Shown: positions 1 to 12,180, counted from the stretch's first letter. The stretch: DNA of 64,000 nt from Mesodorylaimus sp. YZB2_4 (GCA_030248295.1 JASANH010000484.1:62001-126000); one strand, 5' to 3'. Numbers and translations: made by a program. The notes: generated from the letters alone by a model not told the origin.

Positions 1-374
1 GGGCTAGCTGGCTCGAGTCCTTTCATTATCAACAGCAGATAGCTCTCACTTAGGCGCACATCTAGCGAAGCACGTAATCAACAGTAAAGCATGCACTTTG
101 CATTCATCCAAGTGGTTTCTTAAAATTTAAAGCGTACGAAAATAATACTTATAGGAGAGCTCAGGCTCAGGCTCAGGTACAGTATATGCATAACCACAAC
201 ATGGCCAGCACACAACACAGCCTCCTAGAAATCTAGAAATGATTACGGCACAGTTTCTGGCTCGACCAGTGATAAATCGATACGACGTAGTCCCTAGTCC
301 GTAGTAGGAGAAAAGAATTGCTTCAAGCGCACCGTTAATTTAGAAATTTTTAATACTTTTTGTTAGATTTGAAA

Positions 375-1400
375 TCACTGACTCTCGGCCCTGGCCATCC
401 TCAGAGCTTTTGCCTCGTCGCTCTCTGGCTGATCATCAACGGAGACTGTGACTGACGCGGAGGCGATTTCCTGAGACACATTTACTTTGCTGGCTAATCG
501 TCTGCGCGGCGAACTTTCTTGCGTGATCCGTTTTTTTGTATTGTCCGACACACTCAGGCCGCCGCCCGCGCCTGCGCTGTGATCTTCTTCATTCTCGGAC
601 GCTTCAACGCTACCTCCGGATTGCTTGGTTGATAGCTGCTGCATAAAGCACTGTCGCCGGACGGCCGTTTCGTAGCCCTGCCGCATACGATCAACAATGA
701 ACGAGACTAAAATGGTCCAAGCCCGAATGGTTTCCCTGTGCTTCTTCCAGCCTTCCCACTCGCGGGCCGCCTCGGTCATACACTCGCCGAACACGTCCCA
801 CATGTCGGCTTTGAATCCATAGTTACGATATGGCGCGTGTTTGGCTCCGTATTCGACACACTTCTTGACGAATGGACGCAAATCGTCCAACTGTTCGATG
901 GCCATGTCCAGCACTTGGACGAACAAGACGGAATGATGATGAAAGGCTTGCATGGGCGTCAGTCCGAACCCGAACACACCCTCGATCACAGTCACGTGCT
1001 GAAATACTTGCTTGATTTCAGGATTTTTCGAGAACATTCGTCGGAAAATCAGAGTGCCGATACTTCCGGTGCCCTTTTTGTTAATTTTCTGCCAAGCCTC
1101 CCGCAGCAGGGTTTTCTGGTAGGCGCTGAGTTGAATGGGTTGACACGACTCCAGCACGTCGGCTAGGTGGTGCTGCTGCTGCTGCGATTGGCTGGCCGTT
1201 GATGACGATGACGCAATTTCGCCAGTGCCTGCCGTGGCCGTGGCTGTGACGGCAGCCGCCGCCGCCACCACTGCAGCTTCAGCCAAGGCTGGCTGCGCGG
1301 CACTTCTTTGACTTCCATTGCGAGATATTCTAGGCGACGAAGACGTGGTTTTCATGGTCGGCGCTGCGCTGCTGGCTCGATTTGAGTGTTTGTTTCCCAT
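375..1400 (-). CDS. N-myristoylated globin (neuronal/GLB-type), intronless
   Basis: A heme-binding globin, probably attached to the inner face of the plasma membrane. I start it at the ATG giving MGNKHS (1400), because this is a good N-myristoylation signal (Gly2, Ser6); a second ATG two codons upstream (1406) would destroy it. The N-terminal tail of about 90 residues is Ser/Ala-rich, with an alanine run and a short Q/H run (CAG repeats near 1170). The globin fold follows at roughly residues 90-250, with FHHHSVLF holding the distal His and GAKHAPY holding the proximal His. A charged Ser-rich tail of about 90 residues ends the protein. The whole globin domain lies in one exon. Nematode globins with this layout are known, and some are acylated. 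A redox or signalling role is more likely than bulk oxygen transport, but that is inference. Confidence 0.9.
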   Translation of the reverse strand: MGNKHSNRASSAAPTMKTTSSSPRISRNGSQRSAAQPALAEAAVVAAAAAVTATATAGTGEIASSSSTASQSQQQQHHLADVLESCQPIQLSAYQKTLLREAWQKINKKGTGSIGTLIFRRMFSKNPEIKQVFQHVTVIEGVFGFGLTPMQAFHHHSVLFVQVLDMAIEQLDDLRPFVKKCVEYGAKHAPYRNYGFKADMWDVFGECMTEAAREWEGWKKHRETIRAWTILVSFIVDRMRQGYETAVRRQCFMQQLSTKQSGGSVEASENEEDHSAGAGGGLSVSDNTKKRITQESSPRRRLASKVNVSQEIASASVTVSVDDQPESDEAKALRMARAESQ

Positions 1401-4400
1401 AAGCATGGAACGGTTGACGTCCGTCGAAATGACGAACGGGCGATCGAAGGAATTGAAAAACGACGGCGACTACGGCGCGCTCGACTTCTCATATACGATA
1501 GCAGGTGTCCGTAATAAAAGATAAGCGAGTTAGCTCGACGGGAGTCGACAAATGGCGCGATTCCCGTCGCAAAGCTCAAGCCCGATGAGGCGACGGCAAC
1601 CTGCTGCTTAGCGTTAAGCTTCGCGCCAGTATTCCCTTATTACTGTTTTGTTCGTTTCCGCTCTCCAGTCTCGGGCCTCCCGTGTTGGAGCCACCAGTCT
1701 TCTAGTCCCGCTCCTCCGCCTTCGCCACTTTCTACCGACCGACGTCGACAACTACGACGAATGTGAGCCAGCGCCGGTTGGTAATATCGATTAAACAATA
1801 GTTTTTGACAGTTTGAAAATGTAGATCTATGTCGCGTTAACGACCAAGACCAGACACCAGAGCCGGCCTAGCAAGGACGACTGGTCGGCGTAGCTTCTAT
1901 TCACCACTCGCATCGACTCACCGTCCCGCGGCCAACGATACGCGTTCGAGGAATCGGTGATAGAAGACTTTCTCGCCGGCAGCCAGGTGTTAACACTAGA
2001 CGACTACCAGTCCCTCTTCCGAGCCCGAACGTGTCCCTCGGCTGATGTGGACATTATTATCCTGGAAAATATAAACGAGCCTCTTCAATTTCTACTGATT
2101 ACTACATTAGGCGAGTCCCAAAAGGATTCTATCAACCAATTATTTCAGGTTGCCGATTCTGTCGGCAAGCTGCCGATATGCCCCATCATTTGTCAACGAG
2201 CACTGCCTACCGACGACTACTAAAAGCTTCTCTTTGGCTCGCGAACCACACCCATTTATAACGCGGACAGAGACTAAAATCGACTTTTCATATATCGTTC
2301 TCGCTTTCCCGCCCAACCAGATTTCCCAAAATGCCTCCAAACCTGACTCATTGCTCAATCACCAAACTCCCCTCTGCTTAAAAATGCCTGCCGTACAAAC
2401 GTCAGAAAAAAGGAGTCTCCCAGGAAGCACTGTCGCATCGACTGCTCCATAAAGCATGCACCGACTGCCCAGGGGGCCATAGTGACGCGCAATAAAATAG
2501 GTTTTTGATCACTAATAAACTATTTTAGCAAATTATCCTCAAAGAATATCCCTTTGTGGTCTTATTATTTTTCGCAGTTGCTCCCCCTCCGTTCCCAAAA
2601 TGCTCGAACTGAAAAAGCGCCAATGCCCTGATCGTAGGGGCAGCTAAGTTCGGAGGGGCCACAAGCGCTGTGTCGGTTTCGAGGAGGTACGGTGTTGTAG
2701 TTACCGAAACAAGGCATCAAAGAAAACGAGGTCACGCGCGCGTATTGTTCCCAACTTCCGCTCAAACCATTTTCTTGGCTGATTGGAAGAAGTTAGCCGG
2801 TAATGCTCGCTTCTATGGCGTAAGCTTGATAAATTGCTTGCGCGGAAGCAGCCATCTTTCATTACTGTGCCATGGCGCTAACGCTACGGCGAGTGCGGCC
2901 GCTTGGTGGAGTCGGTTTTCCTCCCAGTGTAATTTACAAACGTTCCCTTGGCCAGCCGAGGCCAATCCGTCATCGTATACAGTAGGTACATAGACCTATA
3001 ACTACATATGGGCAGATATACAAGCTAGGTGAGCAAGCAACCGTTTCCTCCCTCGCTTCCACGCCCGTACGCTGGTTTTTTCTTCGAGACAGACTATGAG
3101 AACCCGCCATCAGCCCGATGGCCATGTAAGGAAAGCGTAATGCGGACAAAAAAGCGCCAAAAAACGTGTCTCGGTAATGGAGGGGAAGAATTTCCAACTG
3201 AACTGCCAAATGACAAGAGCAAGTTGGGAAGTAATTCGAGTGATGGAAGCTAAATAACTCGGCCTTGATTTGCGTTGTCCAAAGTGTGTCGCAACGAGTT
3301 GGTGACGCGTCTACCCGTTGTCATAGCAGTTTAAAAAGGCGGCCTGGTAGTTCAGAGCAAACAAGAAAATTATGTGTGGTCGACTTTACTGTTGGCAAAA
3401 CTTATTAAAAGCAGACGAATAAGCGTGGACGCATCGACTTTCCTGTCGCCACACATGTCGGTACGGCACCGCGGTCGGAGTGGTGCAAACGGCGGTGGAG
3501 TTCTTAATAAGCCATAAACTGCAAACATAACGACTAAAGCCATGGTTTATACATGATGGCTTGAGAGTTGTAACTTTTTGTGAAGGCTTTGTATAGAAGT
3601 CGTCCAAAAGGGCGCCAAGCGAAGTACTATAACTTTAGATGTTGAGAAAACAACCGACTGCTCGCTGGTCGAGGCGCGAAATGCGCGACTGCTAAATAAG
3701 TCGAGGCCTGAACTAGGCTTTCTCCATTTCCATGACCGTCAAAATGGCTATTGATTGGGGCAGTGTGCATTCAACTTCTGTCTTAAGCATTCTCCATGAT
3801 TACCGAAACCATTGGCGTCCTCGCTTTTCCTCTTGCGACCCAAAGAAAAGCGCTCAAGCCAACTAAGTCCCGTGTTGAGTGGCGTAAGGTTGGTAAATGA
3901 AACAAGAGTCCTTCCCTTAAAAAGAATTTTTAACACGAGCAGTCTCGTAACCACGGTTTGGTCGCGTGGTCTCTAACGGCTCGCGAGAAGTCATTAGCGA
4001 AAACGCGCCGACAACATTCCCGCTATTTATGAAAAAGAACCCAGCCGAACGCCTTTTTTCCGCTCTTACCCTTTTTCGCCAATCGGAAATGGCCAGTCGT
4101 GCAGCCACCACCAAACCTCGCCCGCTCTCACGGGACTAAAACCGTGCGTGGACGTCCAACGGTGAAGACAAGGCGGACGATTTCGATTAGCTTCTAAGGA
4201 CACTGTAATCGCTGAATAAGCTTCTCTAGAAAAAAGCAACTTATTCATTTCTTGAACTCGCCTTTTTTAGAAATAGCCACTTAATTCCCACTTGCACTCG
4301 ATCATAGCCAGCCAACTCGTTTCCGTGCTCGAGAAAGGAAGCCTATTAAGACTGGCTCAGCGTACCTTTGCTGAAATGAGCGATGAAAGTGGTGTGCGCC

Positions 4401-6031
4401 ATTTCAGCGACCATGGTCATGATGTCGTGTAAGACGAGATTCGTCCATCGGTGATCTCTGACGGATGTTTGTCCTGCCAGTGACAGTGTTCCTGGGCCGA
4501 GTTAAACCATCCCTTCCGCTATCTCACGACAGAAAATTCTGTCCCTTCTCCAATTTTCATGCATCTGCAGGTCTCGTGAGGACGAGTACTCAATTTCAGA
4601 AGGCCTCACTCCTACCTGGGGACACGGGGAAACTACATCATTTTCAAAAAATGACGCTGATGCTTTGGAGCAGCTAGCACGATGCGCCACACCACCCGAA
4701 ATGCAGTTTTGCAGAAAACAGTGTCAGGGCTTAGAGTAGAAAATTTCCATTTACAGATAAAATGCGCATGGAAGGCACCCAACTCATCGTAGTAAACCAT
4801 CGAAAAGCCATTTTTCTCCTGCACATTCGATGATTCACAGCTGCAGTACATTTGGTTCTGGGAAGGGATGATGGCACTATACTCGTATTGTACTTCAGTC
4901 AGTGTGGTGCTTTGACAGCCTCGTGTGCCTTGAACCCACCAGACTGCCATGTGTGGGCTTGGGCAAGTGCAAAAATTTCAGCCTCAGCTTTCGTGTCGGA
5001 TACATGTCTTTTCTCTGCGCGACAAGACAAGGTTGATAGGGTCAAAATGACTGTTGAGGTAAATAGGTCATTCATGCGTTGATCGATGGTAAGCGGTAAA
5101 ACTTGTCTCCTTCGCTTTAGTTTTCAAAAGATGCCATGATATGTTGTATCTTTTTCTTTCGCACACGCGAACAGAAAACCAAAACATGTCTCTTCGCTCT
5201 GCACCGCATTTTGATCCGTCGCCGTCGCTTGGCACCCTCCGAAAGAGATTTCTAACCCAACAGTTGCTGTCAACGCTATGATCTACATGACGTACGCCTC
5301 GCTTAGATCTCTTACGAGCTCGTTAGCTAACCCTTGCGTTTTCTTCCTGCTTACCTTTTCCGCCACGCTTTGCTCAGCATTCGCATTGATCATCGGGTTT
5401 TGCGATGGCCAGCGCATGGTATCCCTGGCTTTGCCGTCCTCGCTTTGAAGGAACACGTCTGCATCAAATAACTCCCCCAGCCCTCTCCCTTTTAGGCTGT
5501 TTCTGAATGGAAGCGGCATGACCCCAAGTCATTTCCATATCCGTTGGAACGCATGAAGTCAGTATAGCCTTTAACTTCACCTTGGTCGCCTTCACTTTCG
5601 TCCACCCAAGGCGCCTTTTGACTATGGCCATCGCCAGTCCGTACATGGCTCATGACCAGGAGTCGAACTCTCCCCTACACGAGCTCATAGTGCGAGTAAG
5701 CAGGCGCCGCAAGATAAGCTTCGACCCCTGCGTGGCCTGTCCAGGCGCAGGAGGGAGTGTGGCCAATTAAAGTCAGCGAGACGAAGACTCCAGCAGGAGC
5801 AAGGCAAATTGACCATACCTGTGGCTGAAACATCAACCCTAGGGGTTAAGGTTTCCCCCTTACCGAGCCTGGCCACCAGGCGTGATCACCAGTGCTGTGC
5901 ATTTCGTCCTCTGCCATGCCGACAGAACAGTGCAACGAGTGTACAGTAAAGATGGTCGCTGTGAAGACTGTGTTAGTCAGTGGGCATGGTGCCCCACGTG
6001 CAGCGACTGCTGTGCGTGCTCTGTTCTGCTC
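1401..6031. other. Intergenic, no convincing gene
   Basis: I found no exon chain with conserved protein features on either strand. Open frames at 1957-2223, 2150-2452, 3029-3253 and 5283-5519 are short and show no motif. The only recognisable content is one copy of the short GTAACC-family repeat near 5732-5889 (listed separately). The 600 bp above the globin start presumably hold its promoter and 5' UTR, but I see no clear core promoter. Confidence 0.5.
5732..5889 (+). repeat. MITE-like repeat, family B (copy 1)
   Basis: This is a diverged copy of a short element shared with 8512-8708, 31321-31478, 31479-31674 and 53434-53566. Its hallmarks are a start like GTAACC..GGCCTGGCAGG (here GTGGCC..TCCAGG), the core TGAAACATCAACC near 5825-5840, and an end that is roughly the reverse complement of the start (here GTGATCAC). 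Confidence 0.6.
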
Positions 6032-8244
6032 ATGATGGCTTCGCATAATTTTCATTATATCGTCTATTGGACGCTTATTGTCGAGCTTCTGTTCGGATTG
6101 TGCAGTTCTTCACCAGATATTGTCGAATGTAAGAGGATTGGCTGTGAAGGAGCACCTGGCAGCATGTGCTAAACTCACGATCAGTTCCAACTGGGCTTCT
6201 CTCGCCTTCAAATTCATCTAGTAACACGTATCTTATGCTTTTTAGCGGACGATGGTGATAGCATTGTTGGTCCAAAGACAGGTAAAATTTTAAATTATCT
6301 CATCATATTTTGAACTGAGCTACTCGCGCGTTCAGATTGGAAAGCTATCGTGGCATCGTGCATGGCCGGTCTGCTAAGCCTTACGTTCAGTTGCGTAGCT
6401 TTGTTTATCGTATACAGGAAAGAAATGAAATCGAGTCGAGTTCGAGACCTGCATCGAGAAGAACTTTATCAACGCGGTCAAATCCAAGAACTGAGTCCCT
6501 ACAGACCATTGTTCGAAGTCATGCAAACCAAGGACGTTCTCGTACGCTCTTTGTATTTGCCCTCAGTGCTCTCGGAATCGATCATGAAACGAATGGGCGG
6601 GAAAGAAACCATCGTCTCCGGTTACGTCAACCTCTTGCGAAATGTAGACATCCATTTAAGCGGTGATCAATTGATGACTTTGATGAATTCGCTCTATCCC
6701 GATATCAAAGTGCGCCGAAATACGCAAGTTTCTATAATGATCGATGGGCTTGTACATTACTTGAACATGAACAAACTGGTCGATTTTGTGGGTCGTACAA
6801 TCTTGATCGGCCAGCCGCCCGCGCATCGACAAGCCTTGGATGTGCATTGGCAAGTGATTTGGGAAAATAGGGTACGATTATATTGCGCATTATGGCTATT
6901 CAGGGTTTCGCTTTTACCAGGACCATCCATTTTTAGATCGGCTGCCTTGCTTGGATTGGAAATGTAAATTGTGTCGGCGATCGACGAATGTGGTTCGAAG
7001 CCTACGCACCTGTCGATACGTGGAAAACCCAAAATGCCGTCTGGAAGATTGGTGCGTTTGAAGTCAAAGTGGTGGAAAGCTTTATTCAACAGAATCCCGA
7101 TTCTCATTACATCCATCGAATAGACCTGAGCAAAAAAGAAGGAAAACGAATCGAACTTCGTCATGTAAGTGTCCCGCAGAGCCGCAGCCATTACAGCTTT
7201 GCCAATCGTTAAACTAATCTGCAATAATTCTTCAATCTTTCTTGTTCATTTCAAGATTTTGTTCTGTGTCGGTTACTCATGAGCATAATCACTGGATCCT
7301 TTTCGCCTTTCCCCGCTGGGTCTTCCTGCCAAAAATCCTGGCGGATTTCTTGTTCAAGATAATAACAGGGCGGGTGGCAGGAGTTCTAAGGTAACATTAT
7401 AAATCCCTAGGTTCAGGAAAATTTGATTTGTAGAGCTTTTATTTCCTGCACCTGAAAATTTGCGCAGACATGACCTGTGGTAGGAATTGTATTCATGCAG
7501 CAGAAAACTGAAGAAGGAGTTGCAGGAAAAGGTAGCATCGCTTCTCTAACTCCTAAAGCAGGCATTACACAAATGCATAGTCAGTTTTGCGTGCAGATAA
7601 AGCGTGAAAACGGTAGCTGGCTGTAATCTTTAGATTTCACTCAAGTACACAGACAAGATACGCGTAACTGTATGCCCATCCAGCTTATATGACTATAAAT
7701 TTCGTGCTGCAGTATAGGATTCTAATCCTCTGACCATGACCTGACCTGACCCATCTCCTGTGACCTTGACCATGACCTCAACCCGATTGATCTCTACTCC
7801 CTTCGACATTTGGCTGGACCGCTGCTGCTCTAGATTTATGTCGTGCACATCGATTCGTGGGAAGATTGTGGAACGCGAGCATTCGATTGGGCACCCGAAC
7901 CCACTTTTATCAAAAAGATCGTGGACGCATTGGCAAAAATTCACTATCTATTGTTCAAGAAACCGAAAAAAGGCGAGATTCCGTTGCCGAATTTACTGGT
8001 CAATTGTCCAACGGGTGTGCATCAGTCGGTCACATTTACTGGCTTGTACATTTGTCGTCAAATGTGGCTGTATCGGAACAAAGCCAGGGTCGAAGCTGTC
8101 ATTAAGTATGTAAGAGAGCATCGATATATGGCCTGGGGCACTCTGAGCGAGGATCAGCTGCTGTCCGAGATCAAAATTATCTATCGATCCATGAAAATGA
8201 TCAGAGAACGCTTGGATACCCAAGAAAGTCGAAATGTAAGATAA
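6032..8244 (+). CDS. Single-pass receptor-type tyrosine phosphatase-like protein, catalytically degenerate
   Basis: Exons 6032-6128, 6246-6281, 6336-6871, 6937-7164 and 7834-8244 join in phase to about 435 aa. There is a signal peptide (MMASHNFHYIVYW start), an ectodomain of only about 30 residues, one membrane segment encoded at about 6350-6410, then a cytosolic PTP domain. The PTP-like signatures are a QGPL-type segment (IGQPPAHRQALDVHWQVIWE), a WPD-loop equivalent W308-E309-D310, and the P-loop equivalent at 356-364. The P-loop reads NCPTGVHQS instead of HCxxGxxR: Cys357 is kept, but His becomes Asn and the phosphate-binding Arg becomes Gln. It should therefore be inactive, and may act as a phosphotyrosine trap or scaffold. 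The final codons span a good donor (GTAAGA at 8236). Splicing a 38 bp intron there would instead end the protein at 8354. Confidence 0.8.
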
Positions 8245-8354
8245 AAGGTGGGTTTTTGACGGCACATTTACAGGAATGCTTTCGAATTCGTTTAGAAACG
8301 AGAGCAAAACATAGAAGCAGTCAAAACGTGGCCATAGGCTTGGACAAGAGTTGA

Positions 8355-9069
8355 TCGAATGGAGATGAATGTCTTTTATGACTTGTGTGCATGGTTCATA
8401 AAAAGCATTTTTGTCTAGCTGCTACTCGTGATGATAAAACGATCCATGAAAACTTGCCACCAAAGCCAGCTGGATGATCGATCAGACTTGTCGCAGGATT
8501 GTGATCTTTTTGTAACCTGGCGCCAGGCAGGCCATGGCGAGGGGTAGAGAGTAATCGATCTCTCATTGCTGTTGGGAAACGTCACCCTCTCGCCTTGATG
8601 TTTCAGTCCCAAGGTATTGTCACAAGACCCAGCTTGCTCCAGTCGGAGTATCTGTCCCCCCGACTTTGGTCGGCCACATTCTCTCCTATGCCTGCCAGGC
8701 TTGGTCACTTGCAGACAGTTGGCACATCATGTCGTGTCCTAGTTGTACCTAGAAGAACAATACATCATGGCATGATGTCAACATGATGTCCTGGCACATC
8801 ATGTCCTGGCTGTACCTAGAAGAGCAATACTCAAATGACCAGCCGGAAGTAATCTACTGGGTAAAGAGATGGCTAGAAGGCAGTGAGGCAACGGGGACAC
8901 AAGAACTAGGAAAGAGGAAGGCCTGCAGAGAAGAGTAGCGAGTGCACATCGATTACATTTCCTTGAACCTACCTAACACGAGGCCTGAGGACGATTGTGC
9001 TATATAGATAGGTTCCCGTGTGACCGTCGCGTGTTGATCAGGATGCTTGTATTTTGTCCATTATTCTCA
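8355..9069. other. Intergenic with repeats
   Basis: This stretch holds a family B repeat at 8512-8708 and, just after it, an imperfect direct repeat. ACATCATGTC followed by GTACCTAGAAGA(A/G)CAATAC occurs at about 8726-8763 and again at about 8796-8831. No coding signal is visible. Confidence 0.5.
8512..8708 (-). repeat. MITE-like repeat, family B (copy 2, full length)
   Basis: This 197 bp copy is in inverse orientation to those at 31 kb. The ends are inverted: GTAACCTGGCGCCAGGCAGG on the left and, read on the minus strand, GTGACCAAGCCTGGCAGG on the right. The core TGATGTTTCAG is at about 8597. Length and ends match the copy at 31479-31674 (196 bp), which fixes the element boundaries. Confidence 0.75.
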
Positions 9070-9246
9070 GTTCACGTTACTCGTACAATCGTTTCCTTTT
9101 CTAGCCCCTTTGTCGAGTTCAATTATTGTAAGAACTTATCTTCAGCTGCGGTATATATGATCTGCTCAACTTACCATTTTACCTCATTCTAGTCTCTTTG
9201 ATTTATGAGCTCTTGACTGCATCTTGACCAATCGGGAAACTGAAAA

Positions 9247-10344
9247 ATGAGCAACAACTCAACAGTCTGGTGCGGCTTGCCTCCAGTCTTTTATCAAATC
9301 AAAGACCAAGTGTATTTTTATGTTTTCTATGTCCTCACCCCATTTTACTTTCTGGTTGCCTTTATCGGCCATATTCTTTTGATCATTGGATTTGTGAAAC
9401 AAGCCAAAAAAGATGCAGCTTACATTTACCAGATTTTCTTGACTATAGTGAAAACTATGGAAATTGTCTTTTTCACAACATTTGTCATCTCTGCGAAATG
9501 GCTTTCTGGGATTGAGAGCAGTGGTCAGTTGTGGTACCAGAAGAATATCGTCCTCATGTGGTTCGCAGCACACGCTGTTGTGCCCATGCAGAATTCTTGT
9601 ATCACCACTAGCTTGCTAATGGCAGTGGCCATGGCGGCTGATCGAGTGTTCGCTCTGTGGAAACCATTCGCCTATAAAAATATTGACCACAAAAAGCATT
9701 ACATCATGGCTGTGTTTTTTTGCGTTTTCTTGGGATGGAGTTCGAGTGTGTTTGATTGGTTTCGGTTCCGATTAGAGTTCAATGGCGAGTATTACCGAGG
9801 TGTGGTCAATTCGGCCTACGTGGGTGGCCTGTTGGCGCAGGTACTGGCCAATACGAGAAACGTACTACGGGCGATCGGAGTGATCAGTTTGATCGCGTGC
9901 AATGTGGCTATCGTTGCATTGTACAAACAGAAGGCGCTAGTCAAGGAAAACCTAGTCAATGGTGGGGATCGTTTGGTGAGTGTTGCCGAGGAGAGACGTA
10001 AGACGGATAGGAAGGCGTCTGAGCGAGCTCTGATTATCATTATCATCGGCCAATCGATTGCCATCACCATCAGCGTGGGCATGTTCGTGGCCTTTTATGT
10101 GATCGTCTACGCCCTACCGTCCTTTTCACTTTGCCCGTCGGGTATCTTATTCGCTTGTGTTATGGATGCTCTGTTAGAATTGGGGGATGTTGGTACATTT
10201 CTGCTGGTGGCCGCTGTTGATAAGAAAGTTCGCCGTACAATCGCTGCAGCGATGGGGTTGAAGAAAAGTAATGTGCACACTATGCCTACTTCGTTCAATC
10301 CTACCCCAAGACTCTCAGTCGCCCCATCGGTCAGCAGATACTAA
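9247..10344 (+). CDS. Single-exon 7TM G-protein-coupled receptor, tandem copy 1
   Basis: A 365 aa intronless receptor. It has an Asn-rich N-terminus (MSNNST, an N-glycosylation sequon) and seven hydrophobic segments at roughly residues 20-50, 60-85, 98-135, 150-170, 212-230, 255-285 and 298-325. After TM3 the DRY-like motif reads ADRVFALWKPF, which resembles nematode-type peptide or chemosensory receptors. TM7 lacks a clear NPxxY (VMDALLELGDVGTFLL). A basic third loop (EERRKTDRKASER) precedes TM6. It differs from the copy at 12337-13434 at about 34 of 365 positions, so both copies look under constraint. Ligand and exact family are not identifiable by eye. The initiator Met is fixed by identical N-termini in both copies. 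Confidence 0.85.
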   Translation: MSNNSTVWCGLPPVFYQIKDQVYFYVFYVLTPFYFLVAFIGHILLIIGFVKQAKKDAAYIYQIFLTIVKTMEIVFFTTFVISAKWLSGIESSGQLWYQKNIVLMWFAAHAVVPMQNSCITTSLLMAVAMAADRVFALWKPFAYKNIDHKKHYIMAVFFCVFLGWSSSVFDWFRFRLEFNGEYYRGVVNSAYVGGLLAQVLANTRNVLRAIGVISLIACNVAIVALYKQKALVKENLVNGGDRLVSVAEERRKTDRKASERALIIIIIGQSIAITISVGMFVAFYVIVYALPSFSLCPSGILFACVMDALLELGDVGTFLLVAAVDKKVRRTIAAAMGLKKSNVHTMPTSFNPTPRLSVAPSVSRY

Positions 10345-11616
10345 GGCCGATTGGCGCGACAGCAGCCTTGGTGAAAGATGTGGTATCTGTGGCTAATGTG
10401 ATGTGACATACGTGTGCGAGCATGCAGAGCCCGTTTCAGTGTGTCAGAATTCGCACGAAGTGTCGAGTGCACCGGCTATTTTGCTGTCATCGCTCCATGT
10501 ATTCTGTGTCACAGCATGGTGAGAACGGGACACCTGGTTCGAGGTGATGTCATATTCTATCTGATCTAATGGCGCTCTGTTGGCATTTTTCTGCTCCACG
10601 CCTTCTGTGAACAACATGGTCAGGAGGTCGAGATCTATCATTTCCAATTTGGACCCCCTGTGCATGGCTCTTAGAGAGCTTGTATCTTCATTGGAAAAAC
10701 ATCAGGGAGTAAGATAGATGTCAGTAGGGGTCAGGAAACGATATCCCCGACAGCTGGGTGTTTAACGGTTTGTTTTGCCCATCCCATAGCCACCATTGAT
10801 GCCAGGGTGAAGGACAACCGCTAGCCGTAAGATAGACAGAGAATTTGCTCTTAGGATTACACAAGCATACTATATTTCACAGCTCAGAGGCATTGAATGT
10901 TTTGACATAATATCGTCAGTCAACACACAGAGCATAACGCAGTTTGCCTCGTCTGCTTGCGCAGCGTAACTTTAAAAGCGCATGTACAGTATTTCGAGGT
11001 GCTAGGGAGGTCCAGATAAACCGTTTCGCACTGTGACTACGGTAAATATTGCAGCTTAGCGTTGGTCTCAACGGATGCGAAGTCTTCGGTTCATCCCTAT
11101 CAGTTTATAAGCATGCATGACGGACAAAAAAAGTCCTCATAATAATAATGACATACCAAAAGCAACATCAGCGTAGAAAAACAGGGTGTTTCGATAGCAC
11201 TCCATGGTCTTAAGCAACAGCAATAGAGACTCATTGTCAGACAGCAGCACACTTGGAGGTGCAGATGTGCAATAGGTCATGTAACTTGATAGGCGCAATG
11301 TCCTGACTGTAGCACATACAAGAAACAGGCTGTAAGATAACGACAGATCTTCATTTTTGGGTTTTTCTTCTCAATAAAACAAGCTTGTATAAAACTTTTC
11401 ACAGCACTACTAGATAGAGCACAAAATTTCCAAGAGAGTACAGTACTTACTTGGTTCCTTACAAATAACTGATGACACTTTTGAGCAGACTTGTCTCGAG
11501 AGTATGTAGGATGTTAGATAATGGTACACAGTATGTAGAATGTTAGAGAGAGAGAGAGACACTCTTACGTGTTTGATCAAAAGTAAAGATTGATTGATTG
11601 AATGGTGCTTTTTGGT

Positions 11617-11690
11617 TGTGTGGTAAACGGTTAGAGCATAAACCCTAACTGTAAGTTATAGGAAGCGCGATCGAGCCTCGAAATTATTGT
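11617..11690 (+). repeat. Possible tRNA-derived SINE fragment
   Basis: The stretch TGGTAAACGGTTAGAGCA (about 11621) resembles a tRNA D-arm/A box. GATCGAGCC, about 45 bp downstream, resembles a B box (GGTTCGANTCC). There is no full cloverleaf. It could be a decayed SINE head or coincidence. Confidence 0.35.
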
Positions 11691-12180
11691 ATGCTATGAG
11701 CATAGCAGACGAAGATTTAGGTACAACTGATATTCTGTTGAGGGTCTTCGCATTTCACAAAAAACGCAAGACAACTGATGGATAGGCACATTTTGTCCAC
11801 ATCACACCTAGTGGCCGTGGGAGGTCGTCAGAATTGACCTTGTACCCTGCTCCCTGTACCATACTTGCCTGCCTCTGCCATATCCACCCTGCACTACAGT
11901 CAGAAGCCACGAAGACGTTGAGGGCACCTAAAGGCTTTTGGCCTTCAGGCCAGCATCGAAAGACAAAGATAGACTTACAGCCAGGAGGTTTCGTAGGATG
12001 CGCCCATCGCCATTGAAATGAATTCGCTAGCCTGTCCATGTGCATAGTTATAGTCTACAATACAGAAATGTAAAGGTCACGTTACAATCATTTCTTTTTC
12101 TACCCCCTCTGTCGCATTCCATTATTATGAGAAGCTAATTAAGTATGATACGCCAGCTGCAGGATATATGATCAGCTCCA

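Larger units (their letters stand above)
9070..12070 (+). repeat. Tandem duplication, unit 1 (7TM receptor + flanks)
   Basis: This is the first copy of a unit of about 3 kb whose second copy runs from about 12076 to 15450. Similarity covers about 180 bp upstream of the receptor, the receptor itself, patches of the 3' flank (GATTGGCGCG after the stop; GAATTC-GCAC/ACACCTGGTTCGAG; CATAATAATGACAT near 11140) and a distal block at 11729-12060 that recurs at 15070-15440. The left edge is seen only here and at 12076, and nothing homologous lies before 9050, so this is a simple two-copy tandem array. Confidence 0.75.

Noticed and set aside
738-1166. 142-codon plus-strand frame opposite the globin
   Set aside because: A shadow of the globin coding strand; the globin match on the minus strand is unambiguous.
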